A stretch of 64,000 nt of DNA from Sphingomonas pituitosa NBRC 102491 (GCF_001598435.1 NZ_BCYY01000009.1:62001-126000), one strand, 5' to 3'; shown: positions 9,003 to 17,769, counted from the first letter of the stretch. Translations and numbers: made by a program. Notes: generated by a model not told the origin, from the letters alone.

Positions 9003-10312
9003 GCCGGCTTGCGCTCCCGCACGGTCCAGACGGCAAGTGCCGCACAGAACAGCAGCATGCCGCACAGCCGCAGCACGTTCCGCGCATCCCCGCCGAGCAG
9101 CGGCGCATAGAAAAAGGGCAGGCTGATCGCGAAGAGCAGCATCGGAATGACGATCATCATGTTGAAAATGCCCATATAGACCCCCGTCCGTTCGGGGGGG
9201 ATCGATCCGGCGAGGATGACATAGGGATTGCCCATCATGCTCGCCCAGCCGAGCCCCAGCCCGATGGCGGGGACGAACAGCAATGCCTTGTCCTGCACCT
9301 GCGGCAGCCACAGCATGCCGATGCCGGCGCAGACCAGGCAGGCGGCGTGCAGGCGCGCTGCGCCGATCCGGCGCGCGATCGGCACCATCGCGAAGGCGGC
9401 GACGAAGGCCACGGCGTTGTAGAAGGCTGCGATCTCGCCATTGGTGAGCACCGCGGCGCGGAACCCGGGCGCCGTCGAGTCCGTCGTGTCGTAGACGGAG
9501 CGGGCGATGGCCAGGATGACATAGGTCCAATAGGCCATCATCGCATACCATTGGAACAGGCTCATCAGCGCCAGCTTGCGCATCGCCAGCGGCATGTCGC
9601 GGATGGCCGAGCCGATTTCCGCCAGCGTCGCGCGCACCGACTTGGGCTGGGCCGCGATATGAGCCCGCTCGGCCGGCGTCAGCGGCAGTTCCGGCACCCG
9701 CAGCACCGACCACAGGATCGTGCCCAGCGCCAGCACTGCGCCGACCATGAACGCCACCCGCGCCGTATAGGGAATGTGATGTGCATCCACCCAGTCCTGG
9801 CTCATCCCCGCCCAGACGAGCAGCGAGGGCGTGAGGAAGGCGAGCATCTGGGCCAGGCCGGTAAAGGCGCTCTGCGTCAGGAAGCCTAGGCCGTGCTGGC
9901 TGGCATCCAGCCGGTCCGACACATAGGCGCGATACGGCTCCATGGTGATGTTGTTGCCAGCGTCGAGCAGCCAGAGCAGCGAAACGGCCATCAGAATCGA
10001 ACTGCTGAGCGGCATGAAGAACAGGCCGAGCGAACACAGCACGGCGCCGGCGAGGAAATAGGGGGTGCGGCGGCCCCAGCGGCTGGCCGTCCGGTCGCTC
10101 ATCGCGCCGATGATCGGCTGGACGAGCAGCCCGGTCATCGGCCCGGCCAGCTGCAGCAGCGGCAGCGACGCCTCGGACGCACCAAGATAGGAATAGATCG
10201 GCGCCATGTTGCCCTGCTGCAGCCCGAAGCTGAACTGCAGGCCGAGAAAGCCGAGGTTCATCTCCAGGATGCGCCACAGCGACAGGCGCGGCTTGCCATC
10301 AGCAGGGTTCAT
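8999..10312 (-). CDS. MFS sugar (sucrose-type) transporter
   Basis: Inner-membrane transporter of 437 residues with about 12 predicted helices, of the glycoside-pentoside-hexuronide/SUT-like branch of the MFS. Typical features are the [21 protein letters not shown] first helix, the [20 protein letters not shown] loop (MFS motif A, with RWGRR) and [19 protein letters not shown]. The same branch contains plant and alphaproteobacterial sucrose-proton symporters. It is the first gene of a two-gene operon with the GH68 enzyme and has a LacI-type operator 67 bp upstream of its start. Probable substrate sucrose, by context. Confidence 0.9.
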   Translation of the reverse strand: MNPADGKPRLSLWRILEMNLGFLGLQFSFGLQQGNMAPIYSYLGASEASLPLLQLAGPMTGLLVQPIIGAMSDRTASRWGRRTPYFLAGAVLCSLGLFFMPLSSSILMAVSLLWLLDAGNNITMEPYRAYVSDRLDASQHGLGFLTQSAFTGLAQMLAFLTPSLLVWAGMSQDWVDAHHIPYTARVAFMVGAVLALGTILWSVLRVPELPLTPAERAHIAAQPKSVRATLAEIGSAIRDMPLAMRKLALMSLFQWYAMMAYWTYVILAIARSVYDTTDSTAPGFRAAVLTNGEIAAFYNAVAFVAAFAMVPIARRIGAARLHAACLVCAGIGMLWLPQVQDKALLFVPAIGLGLGWASMMGNPYVILAGSIPPERTGVYMGIFNMMIVIPMLLFAISLPFFYAPLLGGDARNVLRLCGMLLFCAALAVWTVRERKPA

Positions 10313-10378
10313 CGTCGCGCCTCTCCACCCGGCCCGTCTGTTCTATCCTGCCTTTATGGAAGGTTTCGCGTCGTCAGG

Positions 10379-10394
10379 CAACAATCGATTGCAA
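10379..10394. promoter_or_regulatory. LacI-type operator before MFS-GH68 operon
   Basis: CAACAATCGATTGCAA, sharing 13 of 16 bases with the palindrome at 6767-6782, including the whole CAATCGATTGCAA core. It sits 67-82 bp upstream of the MFS start, where a repressor would block the promoter. It lies just beyond the lipoprotein terminator. Confidence 0.72.
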
Positions 10395-10422
10395 TCAAAG
10401 TGGAGAAGAAGGACGCGCATGC

Positions 10423-10452
10423 AAAAGGGCGCCCGCGGTTGCGAGCGCCCTT
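10423..10452 (-). terminator. Rho-independent terminator of the lipoprotein gene
   Basis: Read on the minus strand, AAGGGCGCTCGC and GCGGGCGCCCTT form a 12-bp stem (one T-G pair) with an AACC loop, followed by TTTT. It lies about 60 bp past the lipoprotein stop and separates that gene from the MFS-GH68 operon. Confidence 0.8.
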
Positions 10453-10510
10453 CGCTAGGGCCCGCCGCCTGCGTGGGAACGGCGGGAACCCGGACCGGAA
10501 AGCTCCGGAA

Positions 10511-10786
10511 TTACATCCCGTTGTGCAGATTGGTGTCCGCGTCGTGGGTGCGCATGTCCTTGGCCTTGGCGTCGCCTTCGGCGCGGACGGCATCAGCCTG
10601 GTTCTGCAGATTGTCCTGCGCCGCATCGGTGGTGGCGTTGGCGGCAACCGCCTCGATGTTGTCGGCGACGTTCTCGGCATTCGCCTCGATATTGTCAGCC
10701 GCCTGTTCGCGCGGGGTGTTGTTGCACGCCGAAAGCGCGATCAGGCCGGCAGCAGCGCCGAGCACGAGCATCTTCTTCATCATCAT
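10511..10786 (-). CDS. Small Asn/Ala-rich lipoprotein
   Basis: Protein of up to 91 residues with a lipoprotein signal: basic start (MMMKKM), hydrophobic core and lipobox LSAC with the modified Cys near residue 21. The mature part is a run of short Asn/Ala/Asp/Glu-rich helical repeats (ADNIEANAENVADNIEAVAA), likely an amphipathic or coiled helix, ending DTNLHNGM. It should be anchored in the periplasmic face of inner or outer membrane. The start may be the first or third Met. A terminator follows it, so it is monocistronic. Function unknown; the composition resembles small stress-induced or structural lipoproteins. Confidence 0.82.
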   Translation of the reverse strand: MMMKKMLVLGAAAGLIALSACNNTPREQAADNIEANAENVADNIEAVAANATTDAAQDNLQNQADAVRAEGDAKAKDMRTHDADTNLHNGM

Positions 10787-10950
10787 TGCCCTTTACGTTG
10801 GTACAGTCGAAAAATCGTTGGCGGAAAAGCGTTGGGAGCGGAAATCAACGACGTGGCGCTTTGTTCCGACGCTGTAACGCGAACGAGACGAACGGAGTGC
10901 GCCGGCGGAAGCCTGGTCCGCGCCCGATCCCTGATTTGCAGGTGCCCCGC

Positions 10951-11199
10951 CTAGCGATCGGCAAGCGCGCGCTGGAGGGCGTCGGCGCCGTCGAACCGCG
11001 TCTCCCCCACGAAGATCACCGGCGTGGTGGCGACGCCGAACCTGGCCTTCACCGCTTCGACGTCGTCGCGTGTGCGAAGTACCTGATCGTCGATATCATA
11101 GCCGCGCTCGAGCAGCAGTTCGCGAGCGCGCACGCCGAACGGGCAGACATGGTCGGGCAGCACCATCCGGTACAGGGTCGCGCGCTTCTCTTCGGCCAT
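10951..11199 (-). CDS. Glutaredoxin-like protein, monothiol CPFG site
   Basis: Protein of 82 residues with a thioredoxin fold of the glutaredoxin type: beta strand (ATLYRMVLPDHV), active-site CPFG at the start of helix 1 (CPFGVRARELLLERG), cis-proline TTPVIFVGETRF and a C-terminal helix (GADALQRALADR). The second active-site Cys is replaced by Gly, so it would act by a monothiol mechanism (deglutathionylation or iron-sulfur handling) instead of the classical dithiol one. The start at 11199 has AAGGAG seven bases upstream, so the longer frame to 11313 is rejected. No signal peptide; cytoplasmic. Confidence 0.85.
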   Translation of the reverse strand: MAEEKRATLYRMVLPDHVCPFGVRARELLLERGYDIDDQVLRTRDDVEAVKARFGVATTPVIFVGETRFDGADALQRALADR

Positions 11200-11249
11200 G
11201 GCAATCTCCTTGCAATGCAAATGCTTGGAAGTCGCACAGGTTGCGATGA

Positions 11250-11738
11250 TCAGCTGCGCAGGAAGAGATTGCGGAACCAGACAGGACCGCTGCGTGCAGC
11301 GGCGGCGCGCCAATCGTCTGCGGCATCCTCAGGATCGTAGCGGCGGGGATCGAACAGCTTGATCCGCACGCCGCGATAGGAAGCCGCGTCATAGGTGACC
11401 AGCGTCAACGCATGTTCGAGTGCGGTCGCGGCCATCAGCGCATCGCGGTCGCCCGCCAACGGTACCTGGCCCCGCCGCCGTGCGACGGCCAGGTCCACCG
11501 GCAGGAGGTGGTTGCCGAAGGCGGGGACCAGCTGTTCGTCGATCCATCGCCGGACGGCCGCGGCACCATCCCCGCGCGGCGCGCGGGCGGCCAGCGCCTC
11601 CACCTCCGCCAGCGCCAGAACGGACACGAACAACTGCTCGCGCGGTACCCCGCCGGCCCAGGCGGACAGCCGCGGATCGGCCTCGCCGCCGCGGGCCTTG
11701 CGCAGATCGAGCAGGACGGTCGTATCGAGCAGGTACAT
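11250..11738 (-). CDS. vapC: PIN-domain toxin, VapC family
   Basis: Probable RNase toxin of 162 residues. The acidic PIN residues are present: D5 in MYLLDTTVLLDL, the Glu of LALAEVEALA, the Asp of GDRDALMAATALEH and the Asp in VTYDAASYRGV. The start codon directly abuts the stop of the antitoxin gene upstream, the classical order antitoxin then toxin. VapC proteins cleave tRNA or rRNA when the antitoxin is lost; the target here is unknown. The C-terminal 30 residues (RRYDPEDAADDW ...) extend beyond the minimal PIN fold. Confidence 0.9.
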   Translation of the reverse strand: MYLLDTTVLLDLRKARGGEADPRLSAWAGGVPREQLFVSVLALAEVEALAARAPRGDGAAAVRRWIDEQLVPAFGNHLLPVDLAVARRRGQVPLAGDRDALMAATALEHALTLVTYDAASYRGVRIKLFDPRRYDPEDAADDWRAAAARSGPVWFRNLFLRS

Positions 11739-11957
11739 TCACCAGCGTCCGGATTCATGCTCGGCGGGGAAAGGCTCGGCCGCAGCCAGCGCATCGACGA
11801 TGCTTTCGCGCTCCCCGGTGAAGGCGCGGAAGCTGGCGATGCTCATCAGCACATGCGTGGGCTTGCCGCGATCGGTGATGAACACCGGCTCGGTGCGGGC
11901 GAATCGCTTCGCGGCGCTCACGTCCTGGTTGAACTCGCGGCTGCTGATCACCTTCAT
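11739..11957 (-). CDS. Phd/YefM-type antitoxin
   Basis: Antitoxin of 72 residues: MKVISSREFNQDVSAAKR is the typical N-terminal DNA-binding part of the Phd/YefM family, then PVFITDRGKPTHVLMS, and an acidic C-terminal tail (EPFPAEHESGRW) that would wrap the toxin. I prefer the start at 11957, which matches the usual family start; an in-frame ATG at 11990 would add 11 residues. A 14-bp palindrome lies 39 bp upstream and is the likely autoregulatory operator. Note the pairing of a Phd-type antitoxin with a VapC toxin, a combination known in alphaproteobacteria. Confidence 0.87.
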   Translation of the reverse strand: MKVISSREFNQDVSAAKRFARTEPVFITDRGKPTHVLMSIASFRAFTGERESIVDALAAAEPFPAEHESGRW

Positions 11958-11995
11958 CGCGGCATCCCCGGCGCCGATCTGGTAGCGCACACATG

Positions 11996-12009
11996 TAGGT
12001 ACGTACCTA
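11996..12009. promoter_or_regulatory. Palindromic operator of the toxin-antitoxin operon
   Basis: Perfect 14-bp palindrome TAGGTACGTACCTA just upstream of the antitoxin gene. Type II antitoxins bind such palindromes to repress their own operon; binding here is inferred. Confidence 0.6.
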
Positions 12010-12157
12010 TGCTGTGGGGCGGCCGCAACACTTGCGGCCCGCCGCCCGGAAAAGTGTGCGCCTGCCTCGATCCGCCCTTGCGGAGCGCTGCGCGACGCGC
12101 TCCCTAGGGGCTCGCCCCGGCGCAGCAGATGCCGGGCGCACGAGGGGATCTGACCGA

Positions 12158-13522
12158 ATGAACGAGCTGCTGACCGGCGCCTGGCACGCGCTTACCGACG
12201 TCCTGAACCCGCACGGCCCGGCGGTGCACGCCGCCAAGACCTATGCGCCGGGCGACTTCAGCATCCATTTCTTCCTGCAGCTCGCGATCATCCTGCTTGC
12301 CTGCCGCGTGGTCGGCTGGGCCGGGCAGAAGTTCCTCAAGCAGCCGCAAGTGGTGGGCGAGATGATCGCCGGGGTGGTCCTCGGCCCCTCGCTGCTCGGA
12401 CTGTTGTTCTCCGATCTGCAGCTCGCGATCTTCCCCAAGGAGACGCGCAACGTCCTTTATGCCGGTGCGCAGCTGGGCGTCGGGCTCTACATGTTCATGG
12501 TCGGGCTGACGCTGCGGCTCGACCATTTCCAGTCCAAGGCGAAGAGCGCCGCAGGCGTCTCCGCCGCCGGCATCGCCGCGCCCTTCCTGCTCGCCGCGAT
12601 GATCACGCCGTTCCTGCTCACCGTGCCGGGGCTGTTCACGCCGGGCATCAGCCAGGCCAATGCGACGCTGTTCCTGGGCGCCTGCATCGCGCTGACTGCC
12701 TTCCCGATGCTCGCACGCATCATCAACGAGCGCGGCCTCGCCAATTCGGCGCTCGGCACGCTCTCGCTCACCGCCGGTGCGTTCGACGATGCCGCGTCCT
12801 GGTGCGTGCTGGCGGTGGTGCTGGCGACTTTCGGCGCAGGCGCGGGCGTGGCGGTGCTCGCGATCGGCGGCGCGGTGCTCTACACCGGCTTCATGCTGCT
12901 GTTCGGCCGGCGCCTGCTGGCCCCGCTCGGCCGGGTCGTCGAGGCGCGCGGCGAGATGACGAGCGCAATGCTCGCCGTCACGATGATGTTGTTCTGCCTG
13001 TCGGCCTTCGTCATGGACGCGATCGGCATCCACGCCATCTTCGGCGGCTTCCTGATGGGCGTCTGCATGCCGCGCGGGCTGTTCGTCACCGAGCTGAAGC
13101 GCAAGGTGGAGCCGCTGGCGGTCGTGCTGCTGCTGCCGATGTTCTTCACCTATTCGGGGCTCAACACCCGGATGGACATGGTGAATTCGCCGTCGCTGCT
13201 GCTGATCGCGCTCGGCATCCTGGCGGTTTCCGTCCTTGCCAAGTTCGGCGCGTGCTGGGCCGCGGCGCGGATCGCCGGCGAGGACAACCGTACCGCACTC
13301 GGCATCGGCGCGCTGATGAACTCGCGCGGGCTGATGGAGCTGATCATCATCAACATCGGCCTGCAGAAGGGCATCATCGGCCCGACATTGTTCTCGATGC
13401 TGGTGTTGATGGCGATCGTCACCACCGTCATGGCAACCCCGCTGTTCGAGGCCGTCTATGGCCGCAAGGCGCGGGCGAGCGGCGAGCTCGACGCGCTCGA
13501 CGGCCAGCTGGCGACGGTGTGA
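12158..13522 (+). CDS. CPA2-family cation:proton antiporter (KefB/NapA type)
   Basis: Integral membrane protein of 454 residues with 12-13 predicted helices of the Na+/H+ exchanger fold. Family marks are QPQVVGEMIAGVVLGPSLLG in the second helix and the ion-site helix TLSLTAGAFDDAASWCVLAVV with the conserved double Asp, plus GALMNSRGLMELIIINIG near the end. There is no C-terminal RCK/TrkA-N domain, so it is a short antiporter and not a gated KefB/KefC. ATG at 12158 is chosen because GAGGGG lies 10 bases upstream; the longer frame from 12014 is Arg-rich and unlike the family. Probably exchanges Na+ or K+ for protons. Confidence 0.9.
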   Translation: MNELLTGAWHALTDVLNPHGPAVHAAKTYAPGDFSIHFFLQLAIILLACRVVGWAGQKFLKQPQVVGEMIAGVVLGPSLLGLLFSDLQLAIFPKETRNVLYAGAQLGVGLYMFMVGLTLRLDHFQSKAKSAAGVSAAGIAAPFLLAAMITPFLLTVPGLFTPGISQANATLFLGACIALTAFPMLARIINERGLANSALGTLSLTAGAFDDAASWCVLAVVLATFGAGAGVAVLAIGGAVLYTGFMLLFGRRLLAPLGRVVEARGEMTSAMLAVTMMLFCLSAFVMDAIGIHAIFGGFLMGVCMPRGLFVTELKRKVEPLAVVLLLPMFFTYSGLNTRMDMVNSPSLLLIALGILAVSVLAKFGACWAAARIAGEDNRTALGIGALMNSRGLMELIIINIGLQKGIIGPTLFSMLVLMAIVTTVMATPLFEAVYGRKARASGELDALDGQLATV

Positions 13523-13525
13523 CGC

Positions 13526-15049
13526 CTAGCCGGCCAACTGGCGGATCAGCTCGCGGTGGCCGGGCAGGTCCGCCACCGCCTGCTCGCCGAAGCCGCGGAT
13601 GCGGGCGAACTGGCGCGCCGCGGCCTCGGCATGGGGGAAGCCTTCGCGCGCGCCCGACAGGTCGGTGCGGAAGTCCATCCCGTAGAGGATGTACTGGTAG
13701 TTGAAGAAGGCGAAGCTTTCGACGTCGAGCAGGAAGTCGAACCGGCTCGGCGGGCGATGGCGCCATTGTTCGAGCAGCGCCTGGAGCGTGTCCGGGATCG
13801 TGGCGGGATCGCGGTTGTCGCGCCAGAACGGCTCCTCGCGCCGGCTCAGGCAGTAATGGAGCTTGAGGAAATCGGCGATCCGCTCGTAGCGCGCCGTCAT
13901 CAGCGCGTTGAAGCGCGCGGCGGGGGCGTCGACCGGGCCGGCATGGGGAAACAGCTCGGCGATCATCGCCGCGGCGGCTTCGATCAGCACCACGCCGGTC
14001 GCCTCCAGCGGCTCCAGAAAGCCTCCCGCCAGCCCCACGGCGACGCAGTTCTTCACCCAGGGCGCGCGACGATAGCCCGGCTCGAAGCGGATCAGCCTTG
14101 CGTCGTGCGGCGCGCCGAGATGCGCGTCGAGGATTTCGGCCGCGCGGTCGTCGTCCAGATGCGCCGAGGAGTAGACGCAGCCGATGCCGCGCGCATGCTG
14201 CAGGCCGATATCCCAGGTCCAGCCGCCCTGGTGCGCGGCGGCGACGGTGGTCGTCGCGATCGGCGCTTGCGGATCGGCATAGGGCAGCTTGCAGGCGAGC
14301 GCGCGATCGGTGAACAGCTGGTGCCGCACCGAGGTGAGGGGCGATCCCAGCGCCTTGCCGATCAGCGCCGCCTCGAATCCCGAGCAATCGATATAGAGGT
14401 CGGCGGTCAGGCTGCCATGCGCGTGCGTCTCGATCCGGTCGATCGCGCCCTCGGCATCGACATGCGCCTCGAACACTTCGCCTTCCAGATGCGTCACGCC
14501 CAGTTCGATCGCGCGGTCGCGCAGCAGCTGCGACAGCCGCACCGCGTCGAAATGATAGGCATAGGTGAGCGGCCCGCCGAACCCCGCCTCCTCAGCCCGC
14601 TTGGGCGCGCGCCCGCCCGCGGCGACGCGGTTCTGGATCGTCATCGCCTCGGCGAAGGGCGCCCGCGTGCCCTCGGGCTGGAGCAGCCAGTACGGCACCA
14701 GCCCCGCGCCCTCGGTGTGGAACGGCGCCTCGAACGGATGGAGGAAGCGGTGGCGGGTGCCGTCCGGCTGGGGGGCGTGCAGCCAGTCGTCGAAGCGGAT
14801 GCCCTGCTTGAAGGTGGCGCTGGCGCGCCGCACGAAGCTGCGCTCGTCGATGCCTAGAAACTGCAGCGTCTCCCGGATCGTCGGGAAGCCGCCCTCGCCC
14901 ACACCGACGATCCCCAGCGCCGGTGATTCGAGCAGCGTGATCGTGAAGCGCTGCTGATGGGCGATGTCGAGATAGCGGGCGAGATAGGCGGCGGTGAGCC
15001 AGCCCGCCGTGCCGCCGCCCAGGATCAGGATCCGCCGCATGGGGTTCAT
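13526..15049 (-). CDS. Tryptophan halogenase-like FAD-dependent enzyme
   Basis: Flavoprotein of 507 residues of the tryptophan halogenase family. It has the FAD GxGxxG motif (RRILILGGGTAGWLTA), the family GVGEGGFP segment, a Lys in ASATFKQGIRF where the catalytic Lys of PrnA-type enzymes lies, a WTWDIGLQ version of the WxWxIP motif, and EPLEATG with the second catalytic Glu. WxWxIP is altered at the last two places (Gly-Leu for Ile-Pro context). Start at 15049 (MNPMRRIL) with a weak AAGAA site. No flavin reductase gene lies nearby. It is divergent from the GH27 gene. Members next to TBDR and sugar genes are common in Caulobacter, Xanthomonas and sphingomonads; their substrate is unknown, and tryptophan is not implied. 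Confidence 0.9.
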   Translation of the reverse strand: MNPMRRILILGGGTAGWLTAAYLARYLDIAHQQRFTITLLESPALGIVGVGEGGFPTIRETLQFLGIDERSFVRRASATFKQGIRFDDWLHAPQPDGTRHRFLHPFEAPFHTEGAGLVPYWLLQPEGTRAPFAEAMTIQNRVAAGGRAPKRAEEAGFGGPLTYAYHFDAVRLSQLLRDRAIELGVTHLEGEVFEAHVDAEGAIDRIETHAHGSLTADLYIDCSGFEAALIGKALGSPLTSVRHQLFTDRALACKLPYADPQAPIATTTVAAAHQGGWTWDIGLQHARGIGCVYSSAHLDDDRAAEILDAHLGAPHDARLIRFEPGYRRAPWVKNCVAVGLAGGFLEPLEATGVVLIEAAAAMIAELFPHAGPVDAPAARFNALMTARYERIADFLKLHYCLSRREEPFWRDNRDPATIPDTLQALLEQWRHRPPSRFDFLLDVESFAFFNYQYILYGMDFRTDLSGAREGFPHAEAAARQFARIRGFGEQAVADLPGHRELIRQLAG

Positions 15050-15136
15050 GGCGTTCTTGCTAGGCCGCGCCGTGGCTTCGGGCAATGGTCGTAGACCGGT
15101 CGAAAGCATTTGCCTCGGCCCCGAGGCTCCGGTTAC

Positions 15137-15144
15137 TCGGACAA
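15137..15144 (-). promoter_or_regulatory. TTGTCCGA motif before the GH27 gene
   Basis: TTTGTCCGAGTAA on the minus strand, 22 bp before the GH27 start. The TTGTCCGA core recurs upstream of the porin (25951) and of the TBDR at 51815. It resembles FadR/GntR-type half operators (TTGTCnGACAA). Regulator unknown. Confidence 0.35.
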
Positions 15145-15165
15145 ATAAACGAGGGGAGAAGCACC

Positions 15166-17061
15166 ATGGCGATCAGGACGTTGGCAGGCATGGCGGCAAT
15201 GCTGCTGGCATCGGCGAGCGTGCAGGCCGCCCCGCGCGATCCGCTCGCCCCCACCGGCCGCTGGTCGGCCAATACCGATGGCCGCGCCCCCACCCCGCCG
15301 ATGGGCTGGAACAGTTGGAACGCCTTCGCGACCGATGTCGACGAGGAGAAGGTGCTCGCCTCGGCGCAGAGGATCGTCGACACCGGGCTCGCCGCCAAGG
15401 GCTATCGCTACATCAACCTCGATGAAGGCTGGTGGGACCATCGCCGCGCCGACGGCCGGATGCTGGTCCGCGCGGATAAATTCCCCTCCGCCCGCACCGC
15501 CGACGGCGCGACCTCGTTCAAGCCGTTCACCGATCGCCTGCACGCCATGGGGTTGAAGGCCGGCATCTACACCGATCTAGGCCGCAACACCTGCGCCCAG
15601 GCCTATGGTCCCAACGAGCCGAACCTGCCGCGCGGCAGCGTGCTCGAGCGCGAAGTCGGGCTCTACGGCCATATCGACCAGGACATCGCGCTCTATTTCG
15701 GCGAATGGGGCTTCGATTACATCAAGATCGACGGCTGCGGCCTGCGCGCATACGGCGAGGACAGCCCGCTGGTCCGCGCCGGCCGGCACCACGCGCTGGC
15801 CCCGCTGCTCGATCTCGACAGCGTCAACCGATCGAACATCCCGGCGGTGCGCGGCATGTTCGAGCAGGTGAAGGCCGCGCTCGTACGCGCCGATCCGGAC
15901 GGCGACTATCTGCTGTCGCTGTGCATCTGGGGATCGGCCGACGTGCGCAGCTGGGCCAAGGACGTCGGCAACATCTCGCGCACCAGCGACGACATCACCC
16001 CGCACTGGACGCGCCTGCTCACCAACTTCGACACGGCGGCGCGGCGCCCGCTCTATGCGCATCCGGGGTCGTGGAACGACCCCGACATGCTGTTCATCGG
16101 CAAGGGCGAGTTCGATGCCGAGCATCTCACCGAAGCCCGCGCGCACTTCGCGCTCTGGGCGATGGTCTCGGCGCCCTTGCTGATCGGCGCCGACCTGCGC
16201 ACCACGCCGCAGGCGCTGATGGACATTTTCGGCAATGCCGCGCTGATCGCGATCGACCAGGATCCCGCCGGCAACCAGGCGGTGCTCGCCTTCGACAGCG
16301 ACGATTTCCAGATCCTCGTCAAGACGCTGGCGAATGGCGACAAAGCGGTGGCGCTGTTCAACCGCAGCGCCGCGCCGATGGAGGCGATCCTCACCGCGCA
16401 GCACCTCAAGCTGCGCGACGATGCGGCCATCGCGCTGACCGATCTGTGGAGCGGTGCGCCGTCCAGCTTCCAGAAGGAGACGACCTTCAAGCTCGCGGCG
16501 CACGAGACGCTGGTGTTCCGCGCCAAGGGCACACGGCTGCTCGCCGACGGCTTCTATCTTTCCGAATTGCCCGGCATCGTCAATCCGGCGGTCGACGGCG
16601 TCACCGCGCCGATGGCCGATCCCTCGATCCACCGCGCCGTCGTTTCCTGGACCGGTACGCGCGGTGCGGGACAGCGGCCGCTCTATGCCGGCTGGGGCGG
16701 CGCGCAGGCCGACGCCACACCCTATGGCCGCGAGCTCGCAGTGGCGGGCAAGCACTTTACGGCCGGCCTGGGCGTGCTCGCCAATTCGCGGCTCGAAGTG
16801 CGCAATCCCGGCTTTCGGCAGCTCAGCGTCTCGGTGGGGGTAGACGATTCGGCGACCGACGCGGCGCGCGGGGTGACCTTCCAGATCTATGGCGATCGCC
16901 GCCTGCTCGCCACCAGCGCCCCGATGCGGCGCGGTGTCGCCGCCAAGCCGCTGACCGCGAACGTCGCCGGCGTTAAACTCGTCGAGCTGGTCGCGCGTTC
17001 ACCCGGCGCCATTAACGAGAAGCTGCCGGTCGCGTGGGGGGATGCCGCCTACCGGCGCTGA
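15166..17061 (+). CDS. GH27 alpha-galactosidase with C-terminal NPCBM-like domain
   Basis: Exported enzyme of 631 residues that removes terminal alpha-galactosyl units (raffinose-type oligosaccharides, galactomannan side chains). Signal peptide MAIRTLAGMAAMLLASASVQAA; TPPMGWNSWNAF opens the GH27 barrel. YIKIDGCG carries the nucleophile (D189) and SRTSDDI the acid/base (D276); SWNDPDML is the following conserved loop. Residues about 510-630 (GLGVLANSRLEVRN ... VGVDDSATD ... VKLVELVARSPG) form an NPCBM-like carbohydrate-binding module. The ATG at 15166 has GAGGGGAG upstream. Divergent from the halogenase across a 116-bp shared promoter region. Confidence 0.93.
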   Translation: MAIRTLAGMAAMLLASASVQAAPRDPLAPTGRWSANTDGRAPTPPMGWNSWNAFATDVDEEKVLASAQRIVDTGLAAKGYRYINLDEGWWDHRRADGRMLVRADKFPSARTADGATSFKPFTDRLHAMGLKAGIYTDLGRNTCAQAYGPNEPNLPRGSVLEREVGLYGHIDQDIALYFGEWGFDYIKIDGCGLRAYGEDSPLVRAGRHHALAPLLDLDSVNRSNIPAVRGMFEQVKAALVRADPDGDYLLSLCIWGSADVRSWAKDVGNISRTSDDITPHWTRLLTNFDTAARRPLYAHPGSWNDPDMLFIGKGEFDAEHLTEARAHFALWAMVSAPLLIGADLRTTPQALMDIFGNAALIAIDQDPAGNQAVLAFDSDDFQILVKTLANGDKAVALFNRSAAPMEAILTAQHLKLRDDAAIALTDLWSGAPSSFQKETTFKLAAHETLVFRAKGTRLLADGFYLSELPGIVNPAVDGVTAPMADPSIHRAVVSWTGTRGAGQRPLYAGWGGAQADATPYGRELAVAGKHFTAGLGVLANSRLEVRNPGFRQLSVSVGVDDSATDAARGVTFQIYGDRRLLATSAPMRRGVAAKPLTANVAGVKLVELVARSPGAINEKLPVAWGDAAYRR

Positions 17062-17208
17062 TCATAACGCAAGCGAAATCAATAGTTCACCCTGGACTGC
17101 TGATATCCATTGTCAGCTGCGGCCGCTTGTTTCGCGCCGATAACCCGCATATCCCGGATCGGTTTCCGGGACAGGTCGTTCTGCTTCCCTAATGAGGCCT
17201 GAGCAGAC

Positions 17209-17769
17209 ATGACCGCGACCCAACTCCCCCCGGCGCTGCGCGCGTATTTCCAGAGCTCGCCCGTCGCCTTGTCGCTGGGCGAGGCAGTCGACGATCACCC
17301 GCTGCTGCTCACCAACCAGCGTTTCCGCGATCTGACCGGCTATGGCTCGAACGACGTCGTCGGCCGGAACTGCCGATTCCTCCAGGGCGACAGTGACAAC
17401 CGGGAGCCGCGCCTCCGCATCCGCGCGTTCCTGGGCGACGAAGCGCAGACCAGCGTGCGCACCGCGATCCTCAATTTCCGCAAGGACGGCACGCCGTTCG
17501 TCAACCTGCTCTACATGTCGAAGCTGCGCGCGCTGACCGGCGAGGTGCGCTATATCTTCGCCTCGCAGTTCGACGTCAGCCGCACCCAGCCGGAACGGCT
17601 CGCCGATTATGACGCGGCGCTGGGGCAGACGATCGCCAAGCTGGCACCCGTGGCCGCGGAGAGCGGCATCGCGGTGGAAGGCACGCTCATCACCATCGCC
17701 AACACCGCGGCGACGATCGCGCAAGCAAAGATGACGCTGTCCGACCTCGATACGAGCAGCTTCCTGTGA
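17209..17769 (+). CDS. Short LOV (PAS) photoreceptor protein
   Basis: Cytoplasmic protein of 186 residues. Residues about 20-130 are a LOV-type PAS domain with the flavin-binding motif GRNCRFLQG; C55 is the photoactive Cys that forms the flavin adduct under blue light. Supporting LOV features are TNQRFRDLTGY, RTAILNFRKDGTPFVNLLYMSKL and the YIFASQFDVS strand. The last 55 residues are a helical extension (RLADYDAALGQTIAKLAPVAAESG) typical of short LOV proteins, without any effector domain. Its stop overlaps the GTG start of the kinase gene by four bases, so the two products are probably made together and may interact. Weak SD (TGAGG) upstream. Confidence 0.88.
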   Translation: MTATQLPPALRAYFQSSPVALSLGEAVDDHPLLLTNQRFRDLTGYGSNDVVGRNCRFLQGDSDNREPRLRIRAFLGDEAQTSVRTAILNFRKDGTPFVNLLYMSKLRALTGEVRYIFASQFDVSRTQPERLADYDAALGQTIAKLAPVAAESGIAVEGTLITIANTAATIAQAKMTLSDLDTSSFL

